Positions 12,067 through 23,355 of a DNA stretch of 64,000 bases are shown here, one piece after another. Location of the stretch: contig NC_081411.1 in NCBI RefSeq assembly GCF_030272615.1, forward strand, positions 208,472,244 through 208,536,243, given 5' to 3'. The notes beneath the pieces were generated by a model. The model worked only from the letters and a program-made list of their open reading frames with translations. It had not been told where the DNA came from and searched no databases. Position 1 is the first letter of the stretch, and every line of letters begins with the position of its first letter. This DNA comes from Cryptomeria japonica. Taxonomy: Eukaryota > Streptophyta > Pinopsida > Cupressales > Cupressaceae. Position numbers and translations under genes: made by a program.

Positions 12067-13019
12067 AGATAATCATTGATTTGAAGAAATAAAAAGAACA
12101 CCATGTTTTTGTGGAGCGATATCTCCATATAGATTTTACCAAATCATTGCAATAAAAGGTTAAAAAGAACACTTGTTTGCTTTGCTGTGAAAGTGGAAGG
12201 AATATGCTCTCCCCTTAACTGGGTGATCAAAAAGCCAGACCACTCTTACGCTTTCAGTGTTAATTGCATTAAATCCTTTAGCATGTCTGCCTTCCCGAGG
12301 GGTTGAAAAACTCTTAAAGCCAATCTTTGGCCGGTGTGAGGGGAACGACCTAAGTGGGAAACAACTTTGACGCCAAGTGTTCTAACCCACTATAATTAAA
12401 AGTGGAAAGTGACGAAAGTCCTTTTCAACGGTTGCGCGCAATGATTAGCCTTCCCTCAGTATCCTTGAGATACGTAAAGTCTTTGTTCTAAAGGTTGAGA
12501 AGCATCCCGAGGGAGTTTATCACTGACGGCCGAACGGGAAGCCTGATTATGAACTTTAGCATAGAAACTTTGAGTCGAGTCAATATCCACACATTTGTAA
12601 TGTCATAGTGCAAGGGTGGGGAAGAATCCGCCCCCAAGATCGCTCACCATATATCTCCCAAGATAACTACTCAATTGTGAAGCAATACACTTTGGGTTAA
12701 TTTCTGGCAAAAGGCAAAAAAACAGGTGCCCCCTAGGGGTTGACAAGGTTGTTTGAGCTGACGGAGTATCGAGACTAGTGGGCTATGGTATTACTTATGA
12801 CCCTTGAATAAAGAATCTGACTGAATTGTATGTTGTTGTATCTAAACCTATTAAAACATTGGGAATTTGAACACATCCTCGCAGAACATACACTCATTGT
12901 TTAGACTAAGCAAAATGGTTACCTCTTTTATGTCGTGCTTTCATTTATTACTTCAGAAAATCATCCATCATCATTAAAAACAAAATTCAAAAATTGCAAA
13001 GAAAACACCAAGTCAAACC
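12067..13019 (+). other. Element A leader, middle part
   Basis: Non-coding leader sequence of A right of the copia insertion; the first five bases duplicate 5853-5857. It is more GC-rich than its surroundings between 12230 and 12800, with no ORF above 63 codons and no motif I can name. It probably belongs to the long structured 5' untranslated region upstream of gag. Confidence 0.6.
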
Positions 13020-13420
13020 ATCAGGGCAATTTAGCGCGTAAGAGCAACTTCTTAGCACTTCAGAACCATCCTTTAGCACATTCGAGCTTCACTTTAGCAC
13101 ATTCGAGCTTCACTTTAGCACATTAAATTTGAACTTTAGCGTGTCATCAAATCCAAAATTAACAGTTTAAACTTAGCGCTTTCTGGAAACATTCTAGTGC
13201 GTTAAAGCAACAACATAGCGCTTATAGATCTAGAATTAGCGTGTTGAGACCTTAAGTTAGCGCATTAGTAGCCCATATTAGCACATAACCTTTCAAACCA
13301 AAACAAATTCAAACCATCTAGTTAGTGCGTCGCAAAGGGCAGCTTAGCGTGTGAAGTCTGTTCTCTAGCGCGTTGAGGAAATTCAGTAGCTCATTTGGTT
13401 TCTATCTTAGCGCATAACAG
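13020..13420 (+). repeat. Element A leader, second TAGCGC-motif array
   Basis: About 17 copies of a TAGCGCRT-type motif (variants TAGCACAT, TAGCGTGT, TAGCGCTT) occur every 15-35 bases, for example at 13031-13038, 13133-13143, 13174-13180, 13216-13222, 13237-13242, 13258-13265 and 13345-13352. The spacers are mostly unrelated. At 13073-13130 a local 23-bp tandem repeat (CACATTCGAGCTTCACTTTAG) occurs about two and a half times. It continues the array at 4982-5857 that element D interrupted. Confidence 0.8.
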
Positions 13421-14262
13421 AAACTGAGAAAACAGGGGGCAAAACAGAAGCTATTTTTGAAAATTCTAAAAACAGTTGAGGAAGCCTTCTTTCTTAAGCT
13501 TGAACTTCATCAAACAGATAATCAAAACAAAGTATCCAAAACTACTCCAAAAGCAAGTTCTTCGAAAAAAAAAGTTGTCAAAATCTGAAAACTAGTCGCA
13601 AGATAAAACACATCTCTCCTATCAAAATCAGGAAACATCATCACACGTATCAAAAGGTCTTTCAATCAAATGGATTTTTATCCAAAAACATAATTGTTTT
13701 AAACTCCAAGTTGTCAAATCGAGTTTCCATATCAGGAAATCTCTTATTCCATATTATTTGACACGCTTTGTCGTGAGGGGGCATCTAAACCTTCATTTGA
13801 TAAAGTAAAACTTAAGTTTTCAAACAAGCTAACCAAATCCAAAACAAAGCAAAGGAAACCATTGATTGCTTGTGCATGACTAATCCTCATATTCTGAAAA
13901 GAAAGAGTATTTATCATAACACTAAGTTGAGGAAACAACAACCCAGTTCTCTAAAATTTGCCAAACGGAATAAATTTTTATACATCAATTGCCAACTCTT
14001 CAAATCTCATCGAACATTCCTCCGTCATATGTGCTTGTATTTTCAAGACAAAACAAATGAATTTGACAAGGAACCATTAAGGAGTAGAGCATTCTGTCAA
14101 AAATCAACATTCAGTCAACGCCTAAATCAGGGAGGAAAGATCAATCTGACTTTCTTCCCCGAAGTGTGCATCACTTATGATATACCTCGATTTGAACCAC
14201 CAACCCCTGAGAAAAACATCAAAGAGGAGTTCATTCCCTTTGTCACAAAAAGTTTCTACTAG
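13421..14262 (+). other. Element A leader, gag-proximal part with a 130-codon ORF
   Basis: An open frame (13870-14262) ends with TAG directly before the gag ATG at 14263. Its product is Lys/Phe-rich, has no recognised domain, and may be chance or a decayed upstream ORF. The rest is A-rich non-coding sequence. The frame differs from that of gag, so it is not an N-terminal gag extension. Confidence 0.4.
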
Positions 14263-16185
14263 ATGCCCGTTTTCACTCGCTCTCAACGAAACAAACAAAG
14301 TGAAATGCAACCAGAGTCCAGCATGGATCAGAGATTATCGAATCCTTTCGAATGTCCAAATCTAGAAGACACCAAAATTTCTGAGGAACTTCTCCAAGAG
14401 TGTCAAGAAAGTGCTTCATTTCAAAAACTTGTGGAAAGACTCATGGAAAACGACAAAGAAAAATACCTACTCATGCTCACAAGCAAAGGAGTTAAACTCC
14501 CTGAAGACTTCAATACTGACAAATTTAGAACAAGGTCTCGACATTATGATTATCAAGAACGACAAAGAGAGGAGGAAGCACAAGACCCTGAACAAAACAT
14601 ACCTGAGCAAAATATACCGGAACAGAATTTACCTGAGCAAAACATCCCTGAACAAAACATACCCCTACACACGCCATTCCAGCTTAGAAACAATGTGAGG
14701 GAAGAACTCTTCCCTCAGTAAACAAATGCACCTTTGATTTCTCTCACTCAAAATATGCAAATGTTGCAAAGACAAATGCAAGACATGCAACAAGGGACAA
14801 CAGTATGGTATTCCTTGACTGAAATTTGTCCTTATCCTTTTGACAGGCGATTAAACATGGTACCTTTTCCCTCAAACTCACATATTCCCAAATTTGACAA
14901 ATATGATGGAAAAAGCGATCCTCGTGATCATGTTCGGGAATTTTGTACCATGAGTCTTGAATTTGCCCATGATGACACCTATTTGATGAGGTTATTCCCA
15001 AGAAGCTTGGGAGGACAAACAATGGAATGGTTTTCCAAAATCACACCTCCTGTCAGATCCTTTGATGAGCTAGTCAACAAATTCATAACTCAATATTCCT
15101 ACAACATTCAACATACTATCACTATGCTAGATGTCTGTAACACCAAGCAGAAAAACAATGAAACATTCATGGTATTCCTTCAACGTTGGCGACATATGGT
15201 TTCGAGATATCCTCGAGATGTACCCAAAAAGGAAAAGATGCAAATTTTCATTGACAACTTGAATAGTGAGATGAGTTACATACTCAAACTTCAATGCATA
15301 CCATCTTTTGCCAAATTGATTGAAAATGGCATCCAAGTAGAGGAAGCATGTGTCAGGAAAGGAATGTTGAAATTCTCCAAAGAAGGAACAAATTCATCCA
15401 ACTACAACAACCAAAACAACAACAACTTAGACAAATCAAGATTCTAGACCAGAAACAAAAACACTGGAAATGAAGGAGGAAACGAATCAAATGATACAAA
15501 ATCCAAGCAACCAGTGTTGGCTTTATCAGGAAATCCTCAAGCCACAAAGAATCCAAAAGGTGCTAACCAAGTTACTAACACTTATGCACTGACTACCAAT
15601 CAAAATCATCTCAACACAAACAACACCAACAATACCCAAAGCAATAACACCAATAGATGACCTAATACAAACTCATGAGGTAACAACAACAACTTTCCAA
15701 AACGCGTCTACACACCATTAGGGCAATCATTGGAGTCAACATTCAAAGAACTCCTGGGAAACAAAATTATCTCCTTACCAGCAATCAATAACTTTGAACC
15801 ACAAATCAAACCACCCTGGTGGAATGACTCACACTTTTGTGATTTTCATCTAAACAAAGGTCATCAAACAAATGATTGCATGAGACTGAAAAACATTGTT
15901 CAAGACATGATTGATAGAGGTGATTTAACAGTCGATGGTCTCAAGACAAATGGTGACCATGGAGCCTTTAAGAATCCTCTTCCAAACTACAACAAGGATG
16001 GAGCTTTAACCTCGAACGATACACATGGAGCTCAGATCAATCACATATATAATAACACCATCAATCATATATCAACTAAGGACAATCAAGTAAACGTCAT
16101 TATAATCAAAGACAAGCGTGAACATGAATCCATCAATGTAACCACCAAAGCTCAAACACCATACCCAAAATTCAATATGATCTAG
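14263..16185 (+). pseudogene. Element A gag (Tat-type), with nonsense codons
   Basis: Gag begins MPVFTRSQ, a start common in plant Ty3 gag. The N-terminal part ends in a PEQNI pentapeptide repeated five times (14587-14665). After TAA at 14719 the same frame continues into the retrotransposon gag core (14734-15447; FDGKSDPRDH-like and TMEWFSKI motifs), then TAG at 15445, an Asn/Thr-rich linker with two TGA codons (about 15658 and 15676), and a terminal zinc-knuckle-like motif, CDFHLNKGHQTNDC, near 15840. All pieces share one frame of about 640 codons, so the breaks are nonsense only. The frame ends at TAG 16183-16185, just after a slippery heptamer leading into protease. Confidence 0.9.
16164..16170 (+). 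promoter_or_regulatory. Candidate -1 ribosomal frameshift site, C CCA AAA
   Basis: In the gag frame the bases read C|CCA|AAA, matching the X XXY YYZ slippery pattern. The gag stop TAG follows 12 bases later (16183). A -1 slip continues as ATT CAA TAT GAT, exactly the frame of the downstream protease, whose conserved start QLRKTPAQIS follows. I could not test for a downstream pseudoknot. Confidence 0.55.
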
Positions 16186-18245
16186 TCAGTCAACTGCGCA
16201 AAACTCCTGCTCAAATATCTATACTACAGTTGCTAAAACTTTCACTAAAACACAAAGACATCTTGGAACAAGCCCTATTGGAAACAAATGTACCTCAAGA
16301 TCTAGATGCTGACAAATTCCAAACCATGGTAGCTCACATGACAGGGCCTCATAACCTTACCTTTTCTGAGCATGATAATATCTCATTAAGCCATCCTCAC
16401 AATACTCCACTCCACATTGAAGTCTTGGTCTACAAACATCGTGTAAAAAGAGTATTAATAGATGGAGGAGCTGGACTCAATATCTGTACCTTGAAACTTA
16501 TCCGTGCATTAGGCTTCTCTGAGCAATCTATTGATCCACGCAAAAAGATCACTATCAAAGCATATGATGATGAAGAAAGATCATCCAAAGGAATGGTAAT
16601 GTTGCCAATTCAAGTAGGACCAATACAAAAGGACACTATGTACCAAGTCTTAGACATAGACCTCACATATAATATCTTATTGGGTCGACCTTGGATACAT
16701 GAAATGCAAGCAGTACCTTCTACTTATCACCAATGTGTTAAGTTTCCCTACAATGGACATGAGATTTCTATATCAACAGATCATAACCCATTTCAACATT
16801 GTAATGCTATGGGGGCAGCCCAAGATAGCTTGGTTCCACATAATAGAGAAAAACAAAGTTCCTCAGCACCAGATCTTCAGCAAGAAAAGTCTAAATCACT
16901 ATCTATGGATTTCAAACAGAAAATGAAAATCAAAGAGAAAGGCATGGGAGAATACTCTTTGGAACCTTTGTGTTTAGCCAACTTACCAGCATCACCTAAA
17001 TCTCATGGATTACCTACAGCATCAACACATCAAGCAACACAACCCATCACCAAGTTTGATGGCAAATTTATCCAACTAGGCAATCTAGCACATGAATCAG
17101 AGGAAAAGGACATCCTTAGTTGGCTATACAAGGATGAGGAAGAAGACAGAGCAGCTACTATGGAAGTAGCTATACTAACACACCTATATGGAAAAGGCTA
17201 CTTGATCATGCAACAAATGGGATACAATGGCAAAGGACCTATCAGCAAACGTCAGGAAGGTGTCACAGAACCATTAGATCCTCCTTCACAATTCTATAAA
17301 GACAAAATAAGATTGGGCTATGAACACACTCTACCACCAAGGAAGACACCAAGCAAATACCAAAAAACTCAGTGGAAGGCAAAGAAGAAATACAAGGAGG
17401 ACTCATGGCAGGAGGCACTATTTGAATCAGCAGAGAAAATACGCAAGGAACGTGAATATCAAGAAAGAAAGCAACATCAAGAGAAGCCCATTAATCAAAA
17501 GAAGGAAGCATCTACTACAGAAGTACATCATGTTCAAGAACCAATCGCCAACAAAGAGGAATCACCTCCTGATAACATCATTCCTCCCTGAGGAGAGACA
17601 ATAGATGAGCAAATGCAGAGAGTGGAAGCAGGATCTGACACAGAATCAGAGAAAACTATCAGACTCGTATCAATCATCAAAGACCTGTTTTCACCCTACA
17701 ACATACCAGTTCACAGCACTGCCAGAATCTGGGATAATACCTCTAAGACTGATTCAAACGAATATGAATGGGGAAGTTGTTCCAATGTTACAAAAGATAT
17801 TTCTGAAAATGACAGTCATACACCCATTTCTCAAGAAGAACAAGGCACAGAACCTAAACTACGTGAATTTGGTCCACGGAATATCTATGACGCCAAGGAA
17901 AATGAGTAGCGACATTACGAGAAAGTCTACATAGAAGATGATACCATTGAAGACCTCGACAATATCATTAACTTGTCTAATATCTCGGCCAACCACGATG
18001 ATACCTCCATCCCGACACTTACAACAGATGAACTTGACCCTCCCAATGACTCTTTACCACTTATCTTTCCTGACCTCATAGACTGGGACGAACCTGAAAA
18101 TCATGACATACCAATTTTCCCAAATGATGAATCCATTATCCATTACTTGTGTGGCATCAACCTAGAAACAAACTCTACTAGTGAACAAAGTAACAACATC
18201 TACAATCAGGGGAGTGCCAAGTCTCTCAGTTGCAAAAATGAATGA
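16170..18245 (+). pseudogene. Element A protease with G-patch-like segment, and linker
   Basis: This frame enters by the -1 shift and starts with the conserved pol leader QLRKTPAQIS. The aspartic protease motif VLIDGGAGLNI is near 16455-16487, and YNILLGRPW near 16670 is the usual second conserved block. Around 17190-17330 the product reads MQQMGYNGKGPISKRQEGV...RLGYE, a G-patch-like glycine pattern. A charged Lys/Glu linker follows. TGA (17589) and TAG (17907) interrupt one frame that runs to 18245; beyond it a frameshift leads to RT. Protease processes the polyprotein; the role of the G-patch-like part is not known here. Confidence 0.85.
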
Positions 18246-19899
18246 AATAAAGGATCTACTGCTGAAAACCAGTCAAGGGCAGCAATAGATCACAAAAAAG
18301 TAAAAATAAAGGATGCATCCGCGGGTGAAAACCTAAGGCACCTAAGGATGGGAGACTTGACACTCTTCCTAAACATTATCAGGAGCGATCACCCATATTG
18401 ATTGAGCCCACTCAATCAATCAACATTGGTACAACAGAAGCAGCCAAAAACATACACCTTGCAGAATCTTTGACATAGAAAGAAAGATCAGAGTTTGTCC
18501 AATTTTTCAAAGAAAAACAGATCAACTTTGCTTGGTCGTATGCAGATATGCTCGGGATTGGTCCACAGTTAATCATGCATCACTTGTCCATTGCTCCAAG
18601 AGCTAAGCCAGTCAAGCAAAAATTCAGAAAGATGAATCCACATGTAGCACTCATGGTCAAAGTTGAGCTAAAGAAACTATTAGACGTCGGATTTATTCGA
18701 CCTATCAATTATGCTAAATGGATTTCCAACATCGTGCCCATTTCAAAACCAGATGGCAGCATCAGGATATGCACCGATTTTAGAGATGTCAACAAAGCCT
18801 GTCCAAAGGATGACTTTCCTTTGCCTACTATCGACATAATTGTAGACCTCACAATAGGCCATGCAATGCTATCACTAATGGACGGTTTTTTGGATTATAA
18901 TCAAATCAGGATAGCCCTAGAGGATCAAGATAGAACAACGTTTACATGTCCTTGGGGAACGTATTGCTGGAATGTCATGCCTTTTGGCTTAAAAATTGCA
19001 GGGGCAACTTATCAATGGGAAATGACAACAATATTTCATGACATGATGCATACCTTCATGGAGGACTATGTGGATGATTTACTATCTAAAGCATTTACCC
19101 GAGTAGAACATCTAAGCTATCTTAGAAAAGATTTTTGACAGATTGAAAATTTTTTAAGTCAGTCTCAACCTTAAGAAGTGTGTCTTCGAGGTAACATCAA
19201 GCAAATTATTAGGCTACATAGTTTCAACAAAGGGCATTGAAGTGGATCCAACAAAGGTACAAGCCATTATGGAAATGCCACCACCTAAGAACATTAGCCA
19301 ACTAATATCTCTACAAGGACGACTCCAATCAATCAGGCGATTTATTGCTCAAGTAGCGGATAAAAGTCTACCATTCAACCATTTGCTACATAAAAATGTA
19401 TCATTCAAATGGGAAGCCAAATGTGCAGAATCATTCTATCAAATCAAGCAATATCTAATGAACCCACCAGTTCTAGTACCACCAATAGCAGGAAAGCCAC
19501 TCATTCTCTACATTTCAACAATAGATATATCACTGGGGGCATTATTAGCGCAAGAAGATCAATAAGGCAATGAACGAGCTATCTATTACATCAGTAGGAC
19601 ATTAAACGGATATGAACTCAACTATACATTCATTGAGAAGGCTTGTCTAACAGTGGTATTTTCTTCTCAAAAGTTCTGGCATTACATGCTAGCTCACACA
19701 ATTAAGCTAGTCGCAAAAATTGATCCTCTCAAATATTTGCTCAACAAAGCAGCTCTTACAAACAGATTGGCTAAATGGGTCATGATTCTCAGTGAATTTG
19801 ATATTCACTACACAGAGCGACGAGCTATCAAAGGACAAGTAATTGCAGATCAACTGGCTGAAGCACGACTACCTGGAAAACAACCAATGGAGATTGAAT
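18246..19899 (+). pseudogene. Element A reverse transcriptase and RNase H
   Basis: RT (18548-19138) shows VGFIRPINYAKWISN, KPDGSIRICTDFRDVN, MPFGLKIAGATYQ and the catalytic FMEDYVDDLLSKA; YVDD is intact. A frameshift near 19135 leads to the connection part (KCVFEVTSSKLLGYIVS, IRRFIAQ) and the gypsy RNase H (19242-19899; LYISTIDISLGALLAQED, then TAA at 19563, then ERAIYYISRTLNGYELNYT). The upstream join (18246-18547) also needs a frame change and includes several stops. Element A therefore cannot make an intact RT. Confidence 0.88.
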
Positions 19900-21689
19900 T
19901 TCTAGATAGGGATGTTCTTGCTATTTCCACCAAACAATGGACCCTATACTTTGATGGATCCTATACTCAACATGGCTCAGGTGTTGGCATTCTGTTCATC
20001 ACTTTTGATGGACACACCATACCAAGATCATATAGACTAATGTTTCCATGCACAAATAATATTGTTGAATATGAGGCACTGGTTACAGGCATCAAAATGG
20101 TCATGGAATGGAGAATCACATAATTAAAAGTCTACGAAGATTCACAACTAGTCATCAATCAGATCAACAATGACTATTAGACAAAGGACAACAAGTTGCT
20201 ACCATACAAATGAATGGTGGATGATTTCAAACAATATTTTGTACACATCACCTTCAAGCAAATACCAAGGTTGGACAACAGAGCAGCTGATGCAATGGCT
20301 ACTATCGCTTCACTACTACAAATTCCAGAGCAACATCATCATTACAAGTTTCTAGTAGAGCAATTGTTCTGCCGAGCCTATGGCCATTCTGAATCCCATG
20401 TTATCTATGCCTTGACCAGTTCTGACTCTTTGTTATATGGACTGATATACGACTATCTAAAAAACAATATCCTACCCATTGACCTATCTCAAAACCAAAA
20501 ATGCAACTTTATCTGGCAAGCCACCCGTTATACTCTCACTGCTAACACTCTGTACCATCGAGGTATAGATGGTACTCTTCTTCGTTGCCTTGATCATAAT
20601 GAATCTGACTCCGCTTTACAAGAGCTTCACGAAGGTATCTGTGGCACACATTCAAGTGGCCCTACTCTTGCTAAAAGACTTCTAAGAATGGGATATTACT
20701 GGCCAACAATGGAAAAAGATTCTTACCATTTTGCAAAGAAGTGTCCTAAATGCCAAATCCATGGCAATCTTATACATGCACCAGCACAGGAACTGCAGCC
20801 ATTCACAACATCCTGGCCCTTTTGCCAGTGGGGACTGGACTTAGTCAGCAAAATACATCCTTCATTTTCAAATGGACACAAGTTCATTATAACTGCAACA
20901 AAATATTTTACCAAATGGATTGAAGCGGTCCCCATGACCACAGTGACTGAGAAACAAATTGCCTCTTTTATTCTTAATTATCTAATCTGCAGATATGGCA
21001 TTCCAAGTTCCATCATCATAGATAATGGACGACCTTTCAAGAACCAAGATGTGCGAGAACTATGTGACAGATTCAAGATCCAACATTGTTTCTCTACACC
21101 TTACTACCCACAGGGGAATGGTCAGGTCGAAGCATCCAACAAAACCATATTGAAAATCCTCAAGAAAACAGTGAATGATGCAGGCAAAGATTGGCACGTA
21201 CAACTCAATCCAGCACTTTGGGCATACAGAACTAGCATCCGTACACCTACGGGAGCTATGCCATATTCATTGGTGTATGGATCAGAGGCAATTTTACCCC
21301 TGGAGGTAGAAATTCCATCTCTCAGAGTCTCTTTGAAAGGCCTTATTCTAGATGAAGAGTATCAAGTCAACCGACTGCAAGAGCTAGAACTTATAGATGA
21401 AAAATGCCAACATGCCTATACTCACCTCAAAGCATATCAGCAACGCATGTGTAGAAGCTACAACCACAAGGTCATTCCCAGAATTTTTAAAATTGGTGAT
21501 CTAGTACTCAAGGAAAATCCTAGAAATCAACAGGATCGGGAAAAGAAAGGGAAATTTGAACCTAACTGGTTAGGTCCCTATGTTATCATATCAGCCTATG
21601 GATCAGGTGCTTATCAGCTAACAACTTCAGAAGGAGATGTGCTCGATGAACCAACTAACAACATCCATCTGAAGAATAACTATACTTGA
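19900..21689 (+). pseudogene. Element A second (archaeal-type) RNase H and integrase
   Basis: The second RNase H (about 19935-20240) has WTLYFDGSYTQHGSGVGI (first Asp) and NIVEYEALVTG (Glu), with VYEDSQLVINQ (next Asp) after an in-frame TAA at 20122. This domain between RNase H and integrase is diagnostic of the Tat lineage. Integrase (to 21689) is an intact frame of about 490 codons with a zinc-binding H-H-C-C region ending KKCPKCQIHG, then D (GLDLVSKI), D (IIDNGRPF) and E (GQVEASNKT), and a C-terminal GPYVI block. It is the best-preserved domain of A. Confidence 0.9.
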
Positions 21690-22721
21690 GCAGTCTAATG
21701 CACGGAAAAGTCGAAAAAGAAAAATCAAAAATATAAAAAAAAAAAAAAAATCAAAATCAAAAATCAAGAAAAAGAAAATAAAAAGGTACTATAAAAACAA
21801 CTGGTGAAAACTTGGAGACAGGCGCTATTGTGAGAGGACAACTCCTCTATCTATCTTTACTCAAAGCCTTTATATCCACAGTCAAGCACTATCGGCCATT
21901 GCCTGACATTTTATCGCATTATCCAAGACATACTTAGCGTAGTCACTAGCCTGGTTTATCCACATATCATTTCATCATATCCCACCATGGCTTGGTAATC
22001 ACTGTACATATCCACATTAAGAGGAAAACTCAGCTAGGGGCAGCATTGATCAAAACTTGCAGCAAACTCGGAACATCAAAACTTGTAGCAAACTCAGAAC
22101 ATCATAACTTACAGCAAACTCAAAGCATCCTATCCAGCAAACAAATCAACAATCACAAAAATAAACATTGATCACTTAAAAGGATTCACAACACATGATG
22201 GATGATTTTTTGAAGTATCAAATGTTTGCATTTTGCATGAAGTTTTGACTATTTTGCCCTTGAACTTTCTTGAACTATTGGATCCTCTATATTTTCTCAA
22301 CGATGCATCAAGCTAGAGAAAGTCATGGGGACTCCAATATTTTTTAGTTTTATGTCTGCGAGGCGATCACTTGTAGTGTGTAAATACTTGTCTCGAGACG
22401 TAATTCAAAGCATATCACTGAAGACATGATTCCACTTTGCGCATACAAATGGTTTAATCTTGTATGTTTATGCGCAAGCTGCACTCAAGTCATCCTGGTT
22501 CAATTATACCTTGACGCTTATGATATCTTACAAAATAAAAAATCATGTAAATTTTTCTCAGGTCATTATGGTTCCATTATACCATTATGCTTGTATACAT
22601 TTTCAACATATCCCAAGAAATCAATGCTCAATGATGATAACTATAAAGAAAGCAAAAACATGTGACTATACAGGGATGACAACCGCAGAATGAGGATGCT
22701 CAAATTAGTTGCATATCATTA
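21690..22721 (+). other. Element A 3' region, non-coding part
   Basis: This follows the integrase stop. It has an A-rich run (21738-21753), CAAACTCGGAACATCAAAACTT-type short repeats (22050-22130) and the phrase AGCTAGGGGCAGCATTGATC, of a kind often seen after integrase in Tat elements. Two overlapping ORFs of 77-79 codons (22426-22693) have no recognisable content. No gene is supported. Confidence 0.6.
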
Positions 22722-23015
22722 TCATACATCTCATTTTCAAGATACATCTCACAACATATCATATCATACATCTCATTTTCAAGATACATCTCACAGCATA
22801 TCATATCATACATCTCATTTTCAAGATACATCTCACATCATATCATTATCATACATCTCATTTTCAAGATACATCTCACAGCATATCATTATCATACATC
22901 TCATTTTCAAGATACATCTCACAGTATATCATTATCATACATCTCATTTTCAAGATACATCTCACAGTATATCATTATCATACATCTCATTTTCAAGATA
23001 CGTCTCACAACATCA
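22722..23015. repeat. Tandem repeat, seven units of 42-43 bp
   Basis: Seven head-to-tail units begin TCATACATCTCATTTTCAAG and end with a variable TCACARCATATCATTA-like tail; the last unit is diverged. Units are almost identical, so the array is recent or homogenised. Because unit lengths alternate between 42 and 43, the frame shifts between units, so the two long ORFs crossing it (22690-23100 and 22709-23023) are by-products of the repeat. Confidence 0.92.
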
Positions 23016-23132
23016 TGCATTAACACATCATATTCATCACATATCAAATCACATACATTTAAGCATTGCATCAAAATCATATAGAAAGCATCATCCATAA
23101 CACATCACATGAGGATCAAGGAAAATGGTGTC

Positions 23133-23160
<28 letters not shown>
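23133..23160. repeat. (AT)14 microsatellite
   Basis: An uninterrupted AT dinucleotide run lies between the tandem repeat and the 3' end of the antisense ORF. Confidence 0.95.
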
Positions 23161-23163
<3 letters not shown>

Positions 23164-23355
23164 CAAGTACAAAATATGTCATGTCTCCCCCATAAATACA
23201 ACAAAATGATAAAAATACAATGGAGACAACGTCTCTCAGGTATGACTATCTTCTGAGGGTGACGGTCTCATAGTAGATGTTCTAGCACTAGGATCCCCAG
23301 GTGGATCCTGACAAGCAGGCCCTGTCACACCTCTGCTCTCTATCCTCGACCCAAT

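Noticed and set aside
22690-23100. Two overlapping ORFs of 136 and 104 codons as a repetitive protein gene
   Set aside because: They only read through the 42-43 bp tandem array; the frame changes between units and the content follows the repeat.
23133-23160. AT run as a promoter or origin
   Set aside because: A plain dinucleotide microsatellite with no supporting context.
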